This document shows, one piece after another, positions 40,912 to 53,085 of a DNA stretch of 64,000 nucleotides. The notes below the pieces were generated by a model. It worked only from the letters and a program-made list of their open reading frames with translations. It searched no databases and was not told the origin of the DNA. Numbering within the stretch: the first letter of the stretch is position 1; each line of letters opens with the position of its first letter. The position numbers and the translations under genes are program-made. Origin of the DNA: Amyelois transitella (taxonomy: Eukaryota; Arthropoda; Insecta; Lepidoptera; Pyralidae); contig NC_083512.1 in NCBI RefSeq assembly GCF_032362555.1, forward strand, positions 2,654,001 through 2,718,000, in the 5' to 3' direction.

Positions 40912-42919
40912 ATGGAGCCGAACAAAGATGCAAAAAAACAGTCACATATCAAACCAGATTTTTTAGATTTGGATCGAGATTTGATCGCGTGGGAAAGATG
41001 GATAGGTATAAGGAAAGAAGAAATAGAATACCTATCTTCTCGAACATGCAGACCTGCTGTCGATTTGGCTATGAACTTGTTGGAGAAAGAACGTGAAGAT
41101 ATAGAAAGGAAAACCGTACTTGAGCATGCACAGGTCGATAAAAAACCAAAGATAAGGGGAAACACATCATGGGACCCGCCAGAAAGGTTGCATCAGTACT
41201 GTTATTGCGAACCAGTGTATGAAGTACAAAGAACTGCGGTTGAAATGGGATCCCCACCAGTAATTGAACATATTGGAGTGCCGAAATATATTCAAGTTAC
41301 AGAAAAAGGCCTTTTTGGTACGCCAGCACGAAAACCCTGCACTCAACTTGATGCTGAATATGTAAAATATAGAGAGAAACGAGAAACTGAACTGAGAAAG
41401 AAAATAAAGAAAATTGATCCGTTTCGGTAATATACATGGTTTATTAGATGTTTGTTAAATTAGGGCAAAATACGTAATATACAGTTAGGTAATTAATATC
41501 ACACTTCTTCACCGGAGGTGTAGGTAGAGACTAGATCATTGCCCTTACTACGCTCTCTGCATTTATATTTTGCTCCTATCTTTTCATGCACGCTCGGCTG
41601 TTTAGAGTTGTTGTCAATTGTACGTCTGATGTAAGTTATAAATCATTATGTATTTTTATAGGTCCGACATAAGTGAGCTTATCGTCAAAGGGAAAAAGGC
41701 TATTCAGCCGCCTGTTGTTAAGTTGCCTCCATTACCTGTAATCACAGTAGACATGCCTGAAGCCGCCAATGAAGTGATGGATAGTATTTATGCCATCAAA
41801 ATTAACAAAACTATCATATTCAAAGATATCCCAGGCCAAAATTTATCATATCTACAAAAGATGCAACAAGAACCTTGGCATGAGCGTTGTACATCTTGGA
41901 CGTATTATTTCAATGTTCCCATAAAAAGGGCTGGAAGAAGCAAGTTGTTTTTAAAGAATCTAGGTACAACAACACTACGGTATTGTTGGAAAAGGATAAG
42001 AAAGCCAATTCCATTTATACCAGAAGATTTCTATGTTCAAGTATTTTTCTTCTGTAAAAATGAAGATGTATTACCCCCTGGACAGAGTAAGGAATTGTAT
42101 TTCACATTTATTTCTGACCAACCCGGCATATACAGTGAGTTTTGGGAGCTTAGTTTTTGCAATATTTGCTTTTTCGATACTTTAGCTGATAAATTGGTTC
42201 TAAATTTATACGCTGATTCGGTAGAAAACGTAGAAAAGTGTTTGAAGAAAACAGAAGGACTTCAATCTAAAATAAACAGAAATGCAATATATAATCACAT
42301 GAAAACATTACTTGAAGTTGTTGTGTTAATAGCTACTGATATTGAACCTCAAATATACCCTTACAAGAAACTGTTTTTAGAGGCGGAAATGTTCCAAATG
42401 AAGAATCCAGTTTGTTACTATCATCAAACAGAAGTGCAAAAGATGAAAGATCTGTATCTAGAGATGAAGCCGGGAGAACATTGGGACTTGTCGATAGTAA
42501 AATGGAGAGAAGTATTATTGACAAAAGAGTACGATGACAGGATGAAGTATTATGAATTACTTCGAAAATCTCACTCGGATTTGTTAAAACCATGGCTTGA
42601 AGGTGACGGTCTTTTGAAACAGAAGCACCAAGCTGTTAATTGGTTGCTCGGCCAATTAGCAGATAAATTTAAAAGTGTGCATAAGTATATTTATGATTCT
42701 CTGTATCAAAGACGAGAGTCACTAGTAAGTGCAGGCTGCAGCTCGAAGAGTTCTCAAAGAGTTTCTGAAGTAATCGATCCCAATACGAAAGAATTAGCAA
42801 ACATATTGTTCTATGTACACATGCAACAACATATTGCACTTGCAATAGAAGAAATAGCTGGTGTTTTGAGTAGTCTAGATTTGAATAGGTGGATAGAATT
42901 TGACTTCTGTCGAATGTAA
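40912..42919 (+). CDS. MYCBPAP-like protein, 2 exons, 590 aa
   Basis: Exon 1 40912-41426 and exon 2 41662-42919 join through a split Arg codon (CG|G); 1773 nt in one frame. The N-terminal part has LDRDLIAWERWIGIRKEE. Exon 2 has PWHERCTSWTYYFNVP and then an immunoglobulin-like MSP/ASH-type stretch (LFLKNLGTTTLRYCWKRI, PGQSKELYFTFISDQPGIY, EFWELSF). This order matches the MYC-binding-protein-associated protein family, which is expressed in testis and ciliated cells in vertebrates; a sperm role here is inference. The protein is shorter than human MYCBPAP (about 950 aa). The stop overlaps a consensus donor (AT|GTAAGT); using it would add a short last exon at 43569-43584. Confidence 0.75.
41490..41640 (-). 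mobile_element. Decayed RTE-like LINE tail in the MYCBPAP-like intron
   Basis: TCACACTTCTTCACCGGAGG, TGTAGGTAGAGACTAG and later CATGCACGCTCGGC, inverse of the LINE tail at 24.2 kb. It fills most of the 235-bp intron. Confidence 0.55.
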
Positions 42920-44783
42920 GTTTTTGAGTTCACGTAGAACGTGTTATGATTATTGTAATTCTTCTACTGAAAATCCGGAAATAATAATATAATTTATTTT
43001 GTGATTAGTTGTCTTGAAGTTATTAACTAGCTAAGTTACCTACTCCGAATTATGAGGCAGATAACACTACGAAATGGCCTAAACCTCGTTAGTATTTGTC
43101 TGTACTAGTCATGAGGATTCTATAGAATGTCTCATGTTGCATGTGACACAATCGCCGATTTTGGTGTCAATTAAATGCCAGAAAAAAATTCTTTGTGAAC
43201 GAATCATGTCCATTCAATTTGTTGTATCCAATCTGACCTAATCCGGATTTGACGGATCGTCGGAATTCAATGAATAAACGATGAGGTGATGGGCAGCTGT
43301 AAGGGATTACGGCGAGACTAACGATTGCTATACTTTTAATTGAACTTTGTTTCTCAATGGCTCCGAATTATGGAGTCAAGTCACACTTGAAAATTTAATC
43401 TGTAACAGGCACAGCGTTGCCTACAAAATTACGTTATGTTGTGCTCGATTGAAGAATATATGAATGGGTGATGTAATTTATGTCATCAGTTCCATGAATT
43501 TGTAACTCTTAATTTTGTCCAGTCTTACTTGCAGCTTTAGCCGGTCTGGCATTTTTCTTTTTACTCAGCTTCAGTCTTGAGTAAGTACAATAAAATTTGA
43601 CACTATCTCTAACAATTAGAAAGTTTTAGCTTCTACGTTTAACTTCACCGTGAGTTTTGCATTTTGTTGGGATAATTCTGATAAAAGAAGACAAATAATG
43701 TCGTATATATTAATTTATGTTATACTTAGTTAGGATATAAAAAAATATAATAACAGACGATAACAACTTTATCGGAAGTAGAAAAAAATATCAAAACAAA
43801 CAAAACATATCTATAAATAAGCAACCTTTCACAAAAATGCTTTTAGATCTATTTTTGCGCAAGCTCCACCATTTTGAACACCAAACTCAATAACGATTAG
43901 TGTACACACATGTCTTAATCACAGCTATAAAAGGATCTGTAAATATAAGAAGAGTTCGGATAAAAATAGCATCACTGTCTTTGAAATACCTACTTGAAAA
44001 TGTCAACGAAATCCCTCAGATTCTATATAACACTCAATCGATTGTGTTAACTCGAGAATATGATCTCAGAAAAATGAAAAATAAATTTTTCCATCCACGC
44101 AAAATGGTTTTTGTGAAATTTTGTATGTGAATTAAGTTGGACTCGACAATAACCCATTATTCCCCACGTAATAAAAAACCTTGGATAATTAAATAATTAT
44201 ATTCAATAAAACAGATAAATAAGAATATTTTTATTCTTTCGTCACATTACATCAATGTTAGTAATGTACCTATCAATGATATCGTGATGATGTTTTAATA
44301 TTATCGTAAGCTAAGAAGTCGGAATAAAAATCTCCTTAGGGTGTACACGACGACATTTCTTTTTTATAATTACATTCCTTCTTATATTTAATAATGTTAA
44401 CTTTTTAATTAATACAGTTTGGCGGAAGCACTCCCTTTCTGACCGCACCCTATTTATTTTAAACGGTTTTCCTTAATAACAAAAAAGCCACTGAATAAAG
44501 ACAAAACATCTTAGTTGTCGAAGAAGCGTAATGGGGCGAGTTAAGAAAGGTTCCTTTATTTATGTAATTAGGGATCCTTACAAGTCTTCCTTTACCCTGA
44601 AAGTTAAAAATAGTAGATAACGTACCTACTTGCAGTTAGAAAAAGTGGGTAAGAATTTAACAGGCATTTAAAAATAAGTTTCCATTTTTTAAGCAAAAAA
44701 GTAATAACAATTAAAATTAAATTATTATTAATAACAATTAAATAATTAGTAATAACAATTGAATTTAAAACAAAAACACAAGA
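42920..44783. other. No further gene supported
   Basis: AATAAA at 43273-43278 and 43589-43594 are poly(A) candidates for the MYCBPAP-like gene. A pyrimidine tract and AG at 43568 precede the possible tiny exon. A 76-codon ORF at 43900-44130 has no recognisable domain. Confidence 0.35.
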
Positions 44784-45047
44784 GCCGTGTGGTTCCCGGC
44801 ACCAATACAAAAAAGAATAGGACCACTCCATCTCTTTCCCATGGATGTCGTAAAAGGCGACTAAGGGATAGGCTTACAAACTTGAGATTCTTTTTTTAGG
44901 CGATAGGCTAGCAACTTGTAACTATTCGAATCTCAATTTTATCTTAAAGCCAAATAGCTGAACGTGGCCTATCAGTCCGCTCAGGACTGTTGGCTCAGTC
45001 TACCCCGCAAGGGATATAGACGTGATTATAATGAATGTATGTATGTA
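44784..45047 (+). mobile_element. SINE-like repeat family 1 with 10-bp target duplication
   Basis: AACACAAGAG stands directly before CCGTGTGG and again right after the ATGT tail. This fixes the true 5' end of the family at CCGTGTGG. Confidence 0.9.
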
Positions 45048-46529
45048 ACACAAGAGCCCCCTGATAAATATAATTTATAATTTAAATAATTATTATTTTA
45101 CTACTAAGTAAGTAGATAAAATAACGGAGATTTGTTTTGTAAACACCACCAGATTACAACAATACACAGTTTTAAAGAAATGTTATCATGAGGACGGAAC
45201 ACAACAATGTTTCATTATCAACAAGAAAATAGGTTGTTCCATGACAGAACATTTATTTTTACTTCACTTCTATAAAGAAAATACTGAAAATTCTATTTTT
45301 AGACTTTCGGCAAGCTAATAATTGAAAAAAATCATTTAACTCTGGAGTTTATACGATAGCAGGGAATGGTAACGATAAAAAATAAAGACCTTAACAATTT
45401 GAAAACATGAAGACGCGTTTTTTTGTTTTCGTACTGTTATTATTTCAGCAAACAGAGCCAACAATCTTGAAATGACAGAAAGGCCAAATTCTGCTATAAA
45501 AAGACAAAACCACATATTTTTTTTAAAGTTATTTTAGAACAACAAGCCAAAGTAAAAAGCTGTCTGGAAGAGATTGCGATGCGATAAAGATGCAATTTGC
45601 ATATCGTACATATGTATATACATATAGTCACGTCTTAATCCCTTTCGGTGTAGAAAGTATGTAGATGTGATTATATATTTAAACTTTTTAAAATATTTTT
45701 TGCAAATGCAGTTTCATGTACTATTTCATTATACATGAAAGGTGCATTCAGCTATTTAGTTATATTTAAGAAACAGACGAAAAAATGTTGTCGATGAAAG
45801 AAAGCGAGATAATGCTACCCTCTCAAGGAAAACGACAGTCCTCGGAATGATCGTAGGCATCCATCCTAATAAACGTTTATCCTTATGGATGTATTCATTC
45901 TGATAGTACATGTTTATATCGAATCCTTTCCATACTGGCAATAGTCCAAAAACAAGTAAATGGGTGTAAATGTTTGGGGTTTATGCCTTACTCGTATCCC
46001 TCTTCTGATGTTTAGGCGTATGTTTTGACTTTCTGATCTTCTAAAGAATGTTTGCCTATTTTTGAAGTTATATAATGAACCCTATTAATATCGCTTCAGT
46101 GTTTATCTAGAACTGGAACACACTCTGAAGGTAATGAAAATATAATATAATATGAAATTTACAGCGAAAATTTGTTACTAAAGCTGCAATTAACTTTCTC
46201 CTCAAATCTTTTACTCACTAGTTTGTTTCGTGTTTCGGAATAGTTACAGCAAGATTTCTCATCTATAACTATCTTCGCTATGGAGAGTTCTGGACACCGG
46301 TAGGTATTAGGAGTTTCAGTCATCTGGTCTTGAAACTCAAAGGCCACGTCAGCAAATCACTGAAAGGTCAGCCTGTATGTCTTAATGATGGAATTGAGAT
46401 TCTAATAGTGACAGGTAGCTAGCCTAAAAAAAAAACAAGTTTATTTTCCTTTTCCTTGATTGATTTTTGAAATTTGCACGGGAAGAGAAGCAGCTTGCAC
46501 ACGCTTTGTTTTTCTTCGTCATCAGACCA
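45048..46529. other. AT-rich stretch with minor repeat pieces
   Basis: Short SINE family 1 traces at about 45600-45680 (tail) and 46340-46440 (middle). No gene seen. Confidence 0.4.
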
Positions 46530-46721
46530 TCCTCCTTATATTATAAATGTGAAAGTAAGTACCTATGTCAGTATGGATGTTTGTAACATTTTCACGCAAA
46601 AACTACTGAACCGACTACGATGAAATTTGGTATGTAGGCAGCTGAAGACCCAGAATAACTTTTTATCCCGGAGTTCGCGCGGGATTGATTCCACGCGGAC
46701 GAAGTCGCGGGCGACCTCTAG
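46530..46721 (+). mobile_element. Helitron-like element, 192 bp
   Basis: Starts TCCTCCTTATATTATAAATG after A and ends GCGGGCGACCTCTAG before T. CTACTGAACCGACTACGATG and CACGCGGACGAAGTCGCGG are landmarks of a very common lepidopteran non-autonomous family. Confidence 0.65.
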
Positions 46722-46784
46722 TCATATATATTATAACCATATAATTACTAAAAAGTAATCATATGTTCGATTACTGACATACAT

Positions 46785-47015
46785 AGCTCGTCTATATCCC
46801 TTTTGGGGTAGACAGAGCCAACAGATTTGAGGCTGATAGGCGTCACGTTACGGCCAGCTAACAGCTGTGTTTACCTTAATGATAGTATTGAGATTCGTAT
46901 AGTGACAGGTTCAAGAATCCAAAGTTTATAAGCCTATCTCTTAGTTGCCTTTTACGACATCCATGGGAAAGAGATGCAGTGGTCCTATTCTTTATTTCTA
47001 TTGATGCTAAGAACC
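46785..47015 (-). mobile_element. SINE-like repeat family 1, decayed
   Basis: CTCGTCTATATCCCTTTTGG to GATGCTAAGAACCG. The middle is partly lost. Confidence 0.65.
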
Positions 47016-48950
47016 GTATTATAATCAAAATAGTAGGAATAGGTAATCAGTCAAAAAATAAATAAATCTCCGAAAACTTTCTCTTCATTTTACCGAAATA
47101 TATCCGTAATTAAATTTTACTCCAGTTTTAGAGTTTTAGATCGGCTTGTAGTTTATTCACATCAAAGAGAGAGGTTGCTCATCTCGAGGGACAGGTACTA
47201 ACTTTGAAACGTAGGTACGAGAATAAACCGTTAAGTTCCCAAAATAACTAAGCATAACAAGGAAAAGTTTGTCTTGAACTATTTACAGGTTTTGTTACTC
47301 AAAATAATATTTCGTGAGATGCATGGTAGGAACTCGTATGTGATAACTAAATGTACGTTTTAACTTGACTACAAAAGTGTATATGGTGATGTGGATGCTT
47401 AGAGTGTGCTTAAAAGTATTTAACAGACTTGGATTTGCTTACAGTAGTTACGTGATATTTTTGGATTTTCCTGATAAAATTTTTGGGAAGGAAAAGGCTT
47501 CAATCTTCTTCTTCCTTCTGAAGTTATTCCCGGTTACATATTCACCTGTCTGGGGAGAAGACCCACGTGCGCCTTTTAAGACCATAATCCTGGATTATGT
47601 AAAGTCAGATTTTACCCGAAGCGACTCCCATCTGACCTCCGCAACCTTTGCAAGGAAAGGGCTTAAATAGGAAAAGAATTCTGCGTTGAATCGACTGGTC
47701 AACAACCTGTTTTTATATAAATCTCATTTTAAAAGCTATTCAGTAAACATGATGTTTGAGTTTTGGGACTACTGGCTTTGGCTACGAGTATATCACGTCT
47801 TCATGCCTTACGGTTTGTGCGGGATAAAGACGTGATATTACGTAGGTACGTATCATTATCTGAAATGGTCTGAAAGCAAGACCGGAGAAAGTTAAAAGAT
47901 AAATGTAGGGAATAAACACAGGCCCACTATAGTTCAGGGGGTGCGACTAGGAATGAGCAAAGATGAGACAAAGATTATGCTTAATTCTCTGTTAAATAAA
48001 ATGTAATTATCTTTTTTATTTAAAGCCGTGCATAAATTAAGTTTATTATTAATCGAAATAAAACGTGTAAAAGTTTATAATAAATCGAGCGGATTCTATC
48101 AAAATAAATATCCAATATTAAAACGGATTAATCTCCATACTACGTATCGTTTTTCAGCAAATTAATTGCCCGATTTCGTGACGCTATCTATCTTTAGAGT
48201 GGCCAATTATTCAATTTATTTGTGTAAAAATAAGAGTTCAATGCAATGAAAATTGAAACCATTATAAATAGGGTTACGGAGGTCAGACGGGAGCTGTTTG
48301 ATATAAAAACTTACGATCATACGATTCCAGGTTGCTCCCAAGAAAGTTGCAATCTAGGCTTTATCGGGGGAGATCCCAAAATGAAATTAGTCTATTCCGT
48401 TGAAACATTGCTTTCGCGATTTAGAATATCAGCTGCTTTTGGCTTAGCATTCTTCGTCGTGATTGGCTAACGAGTGACGTAGACGTAACCCAACAGGGAC
48501 CAACATGAGTATTATAAAGGTTACCTAAATTTGACCTTAAAAATTTTAAATTATTTTTTTACGCTTCTCATAAATTCTACTTCCAAGTCTTTAACCATCT
48601 TCAACAGCTTGGGAATAAACTCACTCATAAAAAAGGTCATCAAACCTCAAACAATGTGAATTATTCCGAGCACCATTTTTATTAAAATCTGAAGTAAATG
48701 CGCCCACAGGGATGACAAGGGGCGTTCTTACAAACACTCATTTAAAATGTATTACCCAGCGGGAAACTAATTCGTTATACTTAATGAATTTTGTTTGTCT
48801 TGTCAAAACCGATAGGATGTGAAATAATATGGTACTTGAATACATTGCTTATGAATTGGTTGTTTTTGTGTTAAATACACATTAAGGAAAAGCTAATAAA
48901 CTTGGCAATATTTTAGAAGATCTTACTACTACTAGTAACTACTCTTAGGA
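47016..48950. other. No gene seen
   Basis: Two fragments of the tRNA-SINE body lie near 47570-47650 and 48275-48345 (GGAGGTCAGACGGGAGC and its inverse). An 11-bp inverted pair (TATCACGTCTT/AAGACGTGATA) near 47800-47840 derives from SINE tails. Confidence 0.4.
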
Positions 48951-49168
48951 GAGTAGAATATACATAATAGATTTATTTTCAAAATTGGATACAAGGTATC
49001 ACTTATTGTCGTCACATCACTTAAATCGAATTATAACTACTACCGCTTCCAAAGCGCATGTGTAGAAGAAGCGGCGGAACAAACTACACTGCAGAATTTT
49101 CACCGGACGTCAATTTACAAATATAGATCTCTTAAATCTAAATCGTGGACGAATGCACATTGTCTACT
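48951..49168 (-). mobile_element. LINE 3' UTR copy, strongly 5' truncated
   Basis: Nearly identical to 241-449, including the stem-loop; only a handful of differences in about 208 bp. The truncation point is about 49168. A recent insertion from the same lineage as the intact LINE. Confidence 0.9.
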
Positions 49169-50755
49169 TGATAAATAATTTTATCAGCCTCTTCCTCACA
49201 TAGCATTGGAAAAGAAAATATCTCAACTAGGTCGTACAAAACCTATAATTGTGACAGTTTTCTAACCATTCCGCCTCTGAAGTTTGAATGCGGCATAAGT
49301 TTGTTGGACCATTCATTATTCGCCATTGTGACAGAAGTATTAAATGCTAGTGACAAAACCATTTCCCGACACTATTAATTATTTCAAGTAAAAATATTTT
49401 TGAAATTACTTACATGTAATTTTAAGTTAAAAATCTATCTAAAATACTTACCTAAAATTAAAGACAATTCAGTAAAAAAAAAAGTTTCTACATTCGTACA
49501 TACCGTGTGGATCTCGACACTTTAGAATAGGCACACTTAATTTCTTTCCTATGTAGTATGTCGTGAGAAGCGACTAAGATAATAGGCTAAATAATCTAGT
49601 AAATCTCAGTTGCAATTAAGAAGCCATAAACCAATATAGCTAAACGTCGAGTCTTATAAGTCTGGCTGGCATAAGGTATAAATACGTGCGATATTTGCAT
49701 GTTTTTATTCATACAGTACTTATACAAGATTTTTAGGGTTTTACACAGATCCTTGGAGTTTCATTCAAGCTTTTTGCTTCATAACTAGCTATTGCCCGGG
49801 AATTCGTTCGCCTTATTGTCAATTACCCCTAATTGACAATAAGGCGATAATATTCGTATAGCAGTTTTTATGTCGGACCAAACTAAGATCTAAGCGTAAC
49901 AGCGTACCTAATAGTTTTCGCGTGATGAAAGTATAACAAACAGACAGACAAAAATTGTAATCACATTTTTAGCTTCTACTGCTCTTGTAAATATATATTA
50001 AAAGTTATGTTTAGACATATATATATATAACCTATTTCGCATTCATTTTCCCGGAAAATTGATCATATTACCATACTAACTGAGATATCTGCATATTCTA
50101 CACTGGAAATTGACCATTACGCACATTACTGCATTCTTGCCTTCTCACGGTGTAGACCTGAGATTTGATAGGGTCCGCTAAAAGACTTTATAAAAAAATA
50201 ATAGGTACCTGAGAGTTGTCTTAGTCGCTTTCTTTACTTAAAAGAGTAAACGGGAAATTGAAGTTTTGGGTCGTGTAGTTTCCAGCACTTTAGAATATGA
50301 CCGGTCCCTCTCTTCCCCGTGGATGTATGTCGTAAAAGATGATGAAGTGTTGGCTAAAAATTTTGGATTCTTTTAGGCGACGGGCTAACAACCTGCGACA
50401 AATTGAATCCCAATTCCATCTTAAGCCTGCTGGGCGAAACTTTCTTGTAATTTTTGATTATTATATACGGAGCTACTGTTTCTGACCGAGTAGGGCCTAC
50501 TCTTTATAAGATATCTCGAACAAATTATGTTTTCAGTGTAACATAAAATTTTACTACAGAAACCTAAAGGTGAGTATAATAAAAAAAGTATTGAGTCAAC
50601 ATTCTTAGAAATTGGCTCTAAATTTTATGTCAATTGCCTTAAATTTATTATCACACGAGCCTGAATATTAATTTACGTTTAACGATGGACCCTGGACATT
50701 CGTAAAACCAGAACACGGAATATTTGAGTATTCATATTTCATATATTGGTATATC
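49169..50755. other. No gene; two decayed SINE family 1 copies
   Basis: Plus-strand traces at about 49502-49690 (CCGTGTGGATCTCGACAC head) and 50270-50440 (TCGTGTAGTTTCCAGCAC head). Otherwise AT-rich. Confidence 0.45.
49809..49846. repeat. 17-bp perfect palindrome with CCCC loop
   Basis: CGCCTTATTGTCAATTA and its exact complement around CCCC. Confidence 0.92.
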
Positions 50756-50759
50756 AAAT

Positions 50760-50848
50760 ATCGAATGTGGCCTATCGGTCCTTTCAAGACTGTTGGCTCT
50801 GTCTACCCCGCAAGGGACATAGACGAGATTATATGTATGTATGTATGT
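50760..50848 (+). mobile_element. SINE-like repeat family 1, 3' third
   Basis: GAATGTGGCCTATCGGTCC, the CAAGACTG hairpin half and CTACCCCGCAAGGGACATAG with an ATGT tail. Confidence 0.75.
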
Positions 50849-51280
50849 CATATATGAAATATTATAAATGCGATGTATTTGTTAAGATTTCATGAGTAAA
50901 TTACTGTTTGACCGATTCTGATATCTGATGAAATTTTGTATGGTTGTAATTAGAGCAGAATGAAGCAAAACCCCTGCCGTGTGGTCTCCAATTCTTAAGA
51001 ATAGGACCTCTTCTTACTTTTTTGACTTAATTCACTTCCATCAGGTGAGATGGAAGACAAATGCTTATACAATATTAAAATAAATGAATATCGAATCTCT
51101 ACATTTAACAGCCTTTGATTGGGTCAATGCATTGAACAATGTAAAACAAAAAAAGAACAGGTCAAACTGTTAAGTGAATATTCCATTATACTACTGGTAT
51201 GGTATACGAACTTCTTTGTAACAGAGGAAATGGATTTTTCAAGACAGGTGGAGATAAATAAAAGCTTATAAATTCATCGT

Positions 51281-51540
51281 GCCGTGTGGTTCCCGGCACC
51301 AATACAAAAAATAATAGGACCACTCCATCTCTTTCCCATGGATGTCGTAAAAGGCGACTAAGGGATATGCTTACAAACTTCTTTTTTTTTAGGCGATGGG
51401 CTAGCAACCTGTCACTATTTGGATCTCAATTCTATCATTAAGCCAAATAGCTGAACGTGGCCGATCAGTCTTTTCAAGACTGTTGGCTCTGTCTACCCCA
51501 CAAGGATATAGACGTGACCATATGTATCTATGTATGTATG
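51281..51540 (+). mobile_element. SINE-like repeat family 1, near full length
   Basis: Head GCCGTGTGGTTCCCGGCACC to the ATGTATG tail. TTATAAA occurs on both sides and may be a target duplication. Confidence 0.85.
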
Positions 51541-53063
51541 TTATAAAATCGTGCCAAACACCACACGTGTTCCATTCTCGACTGCCTATCAATCAATAAG
51601 TTCCTTTTCACGTAATCGTTCCCACAAATTGGCACCTTTGTAGGAATTGAGAATAAGTACCCACGTCATTAAAATTCCGATCACGATGGATAATTTCTTC
51701 TAAGACACGATTTTTTTTTATTGTGTTTTTGATGAGCTAATGAATGCTAGTATTCGGCGTTGACTTGGTGTAAACCAGTTACTTTATTAATAACATGATT
51801 TTGAATTTTAATTCTGTATAGACTTAAAATTCCAAATCATGTGACAATATAATTTTTGTACTGAGAAAACAAATAATAGTAATTGGAATAGTATGTAACC
51901 AGTTTTTTGGGTAGGAAGTATGGTTGCATGCACTATGTATATGAAATTTTTATATATATATATTTTATGCAGCATAATATGTAACCTCAAATCACCCAGG
52001 AGTACTACCAAGTCTAGATTTCACAATACTAGATTTGATTACGTTACTCATAATACTGCTGTAAGAGTAAAAACACTATGAAAAGTCTTCAGAAAACACA
52101 TTCATTACAAATTATGACAAATGATTTTAAACAATTCAAATATCATCGGAAGTTAGTCAAGCGTAATACAAAAAGTGACTTGAATCTGCAAACAAACTAA
52201 AAGAAAACTTAACGTCAAACTTGACGGTAGTCATGACCGTGACTGTATCAATAATAAGCAGAGGCAATTTAGACTCTACAAAGTTGTTGATAAGAGGTAT
52301 AATGGGAAAATTCATAAAAGGTATTAAGAAGGCAGATCATGCGAAGAAAAAAAGTGAAGACGCCGAACAATAAGTCATATTTTCCTGGAAATATATATTT
52401 CTTTTTGTCATAGATGCATAAATGATAACATTTTATTTGTTCTATTCATTATTCTCATCATGTTTAGAACCGGATACGATGAAACGGAACGTTAAAGGGA
52501 AAAGTCCAGACAAATGAACCTTAATGGAATCGAAGAAAATTAATGAAATTTGACTTACTCATCATGGCAAATGGAAAGATTTTGCTTACTCCTCCAAGAA
52601 AGTAACTACCCCTATGTTACATATATTTGTATTACTAACAATTTTGGAACATGTTAAGTTGTCCTAAATATATAAAATTTATTTTTGCTTTAAATAGTAA
52701 GAATATTTAAATAAATCTTAACTACAATGTACGAGTATATGTGTGGTAATAGCAAGCAAATCAACTTACTCGTACCAGACTTCGCGCGCGCGCTGTCTGA
52801 ACTTTTTAGATGTCACATGAAAACACCTCAAAAGAGACTCTATTTCCATACACTTAAGAAATAAAATTGGAAAATATCTGTGTATGATAAGTGGGGAGGA
52901 AAAGAGGCTTCGCCGTCTGCGCAGGCAGTATTGCTAAGACTTTCGCGGGGACAGTTTTAACGGTGTTTTCGACGCCGAATATAGAACTGTTGAATGTAGT
53001 GAAAGTACAAGGATGTTGTGGATTAGTTACACGTGCTAAGTGCCATGTTATTTCTGTTTAAAT
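51541..53063. other. Mostly featureless; CpG-containing stretch at the right end
   Basis: From about 52785 the sequence becomes richer in CG (CGCGCGCGCTGTCTG, TTCGCGGGGACAG, TTCGACGCCG) compared with its surroundings. This suits a promoter/5' UTR of the exon that follows. Confidence 0.35.
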
Positions 53064-53085
53064 ATGCTGGGATTTGCTAAACAAG
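53064..53085 (+). CDS. Possible first coding exon of a gene running right
   Basis: ATG opens MLGFAKQ and is followed by G|GTAAGT, a consensus donor, just behind a locally CpG-richer segment. I find no second exon up to the window end, so a long first intron is required. The seven residues are too few to name a family. It could be a chance ATG beside a donor-like sequence. Confidence 0.35.

Noticed and set aside
42333-42593. 86-codon minus-strand ORF
   Set aside because: Antisense to exon 2 of the MYCBPAP-like gene.
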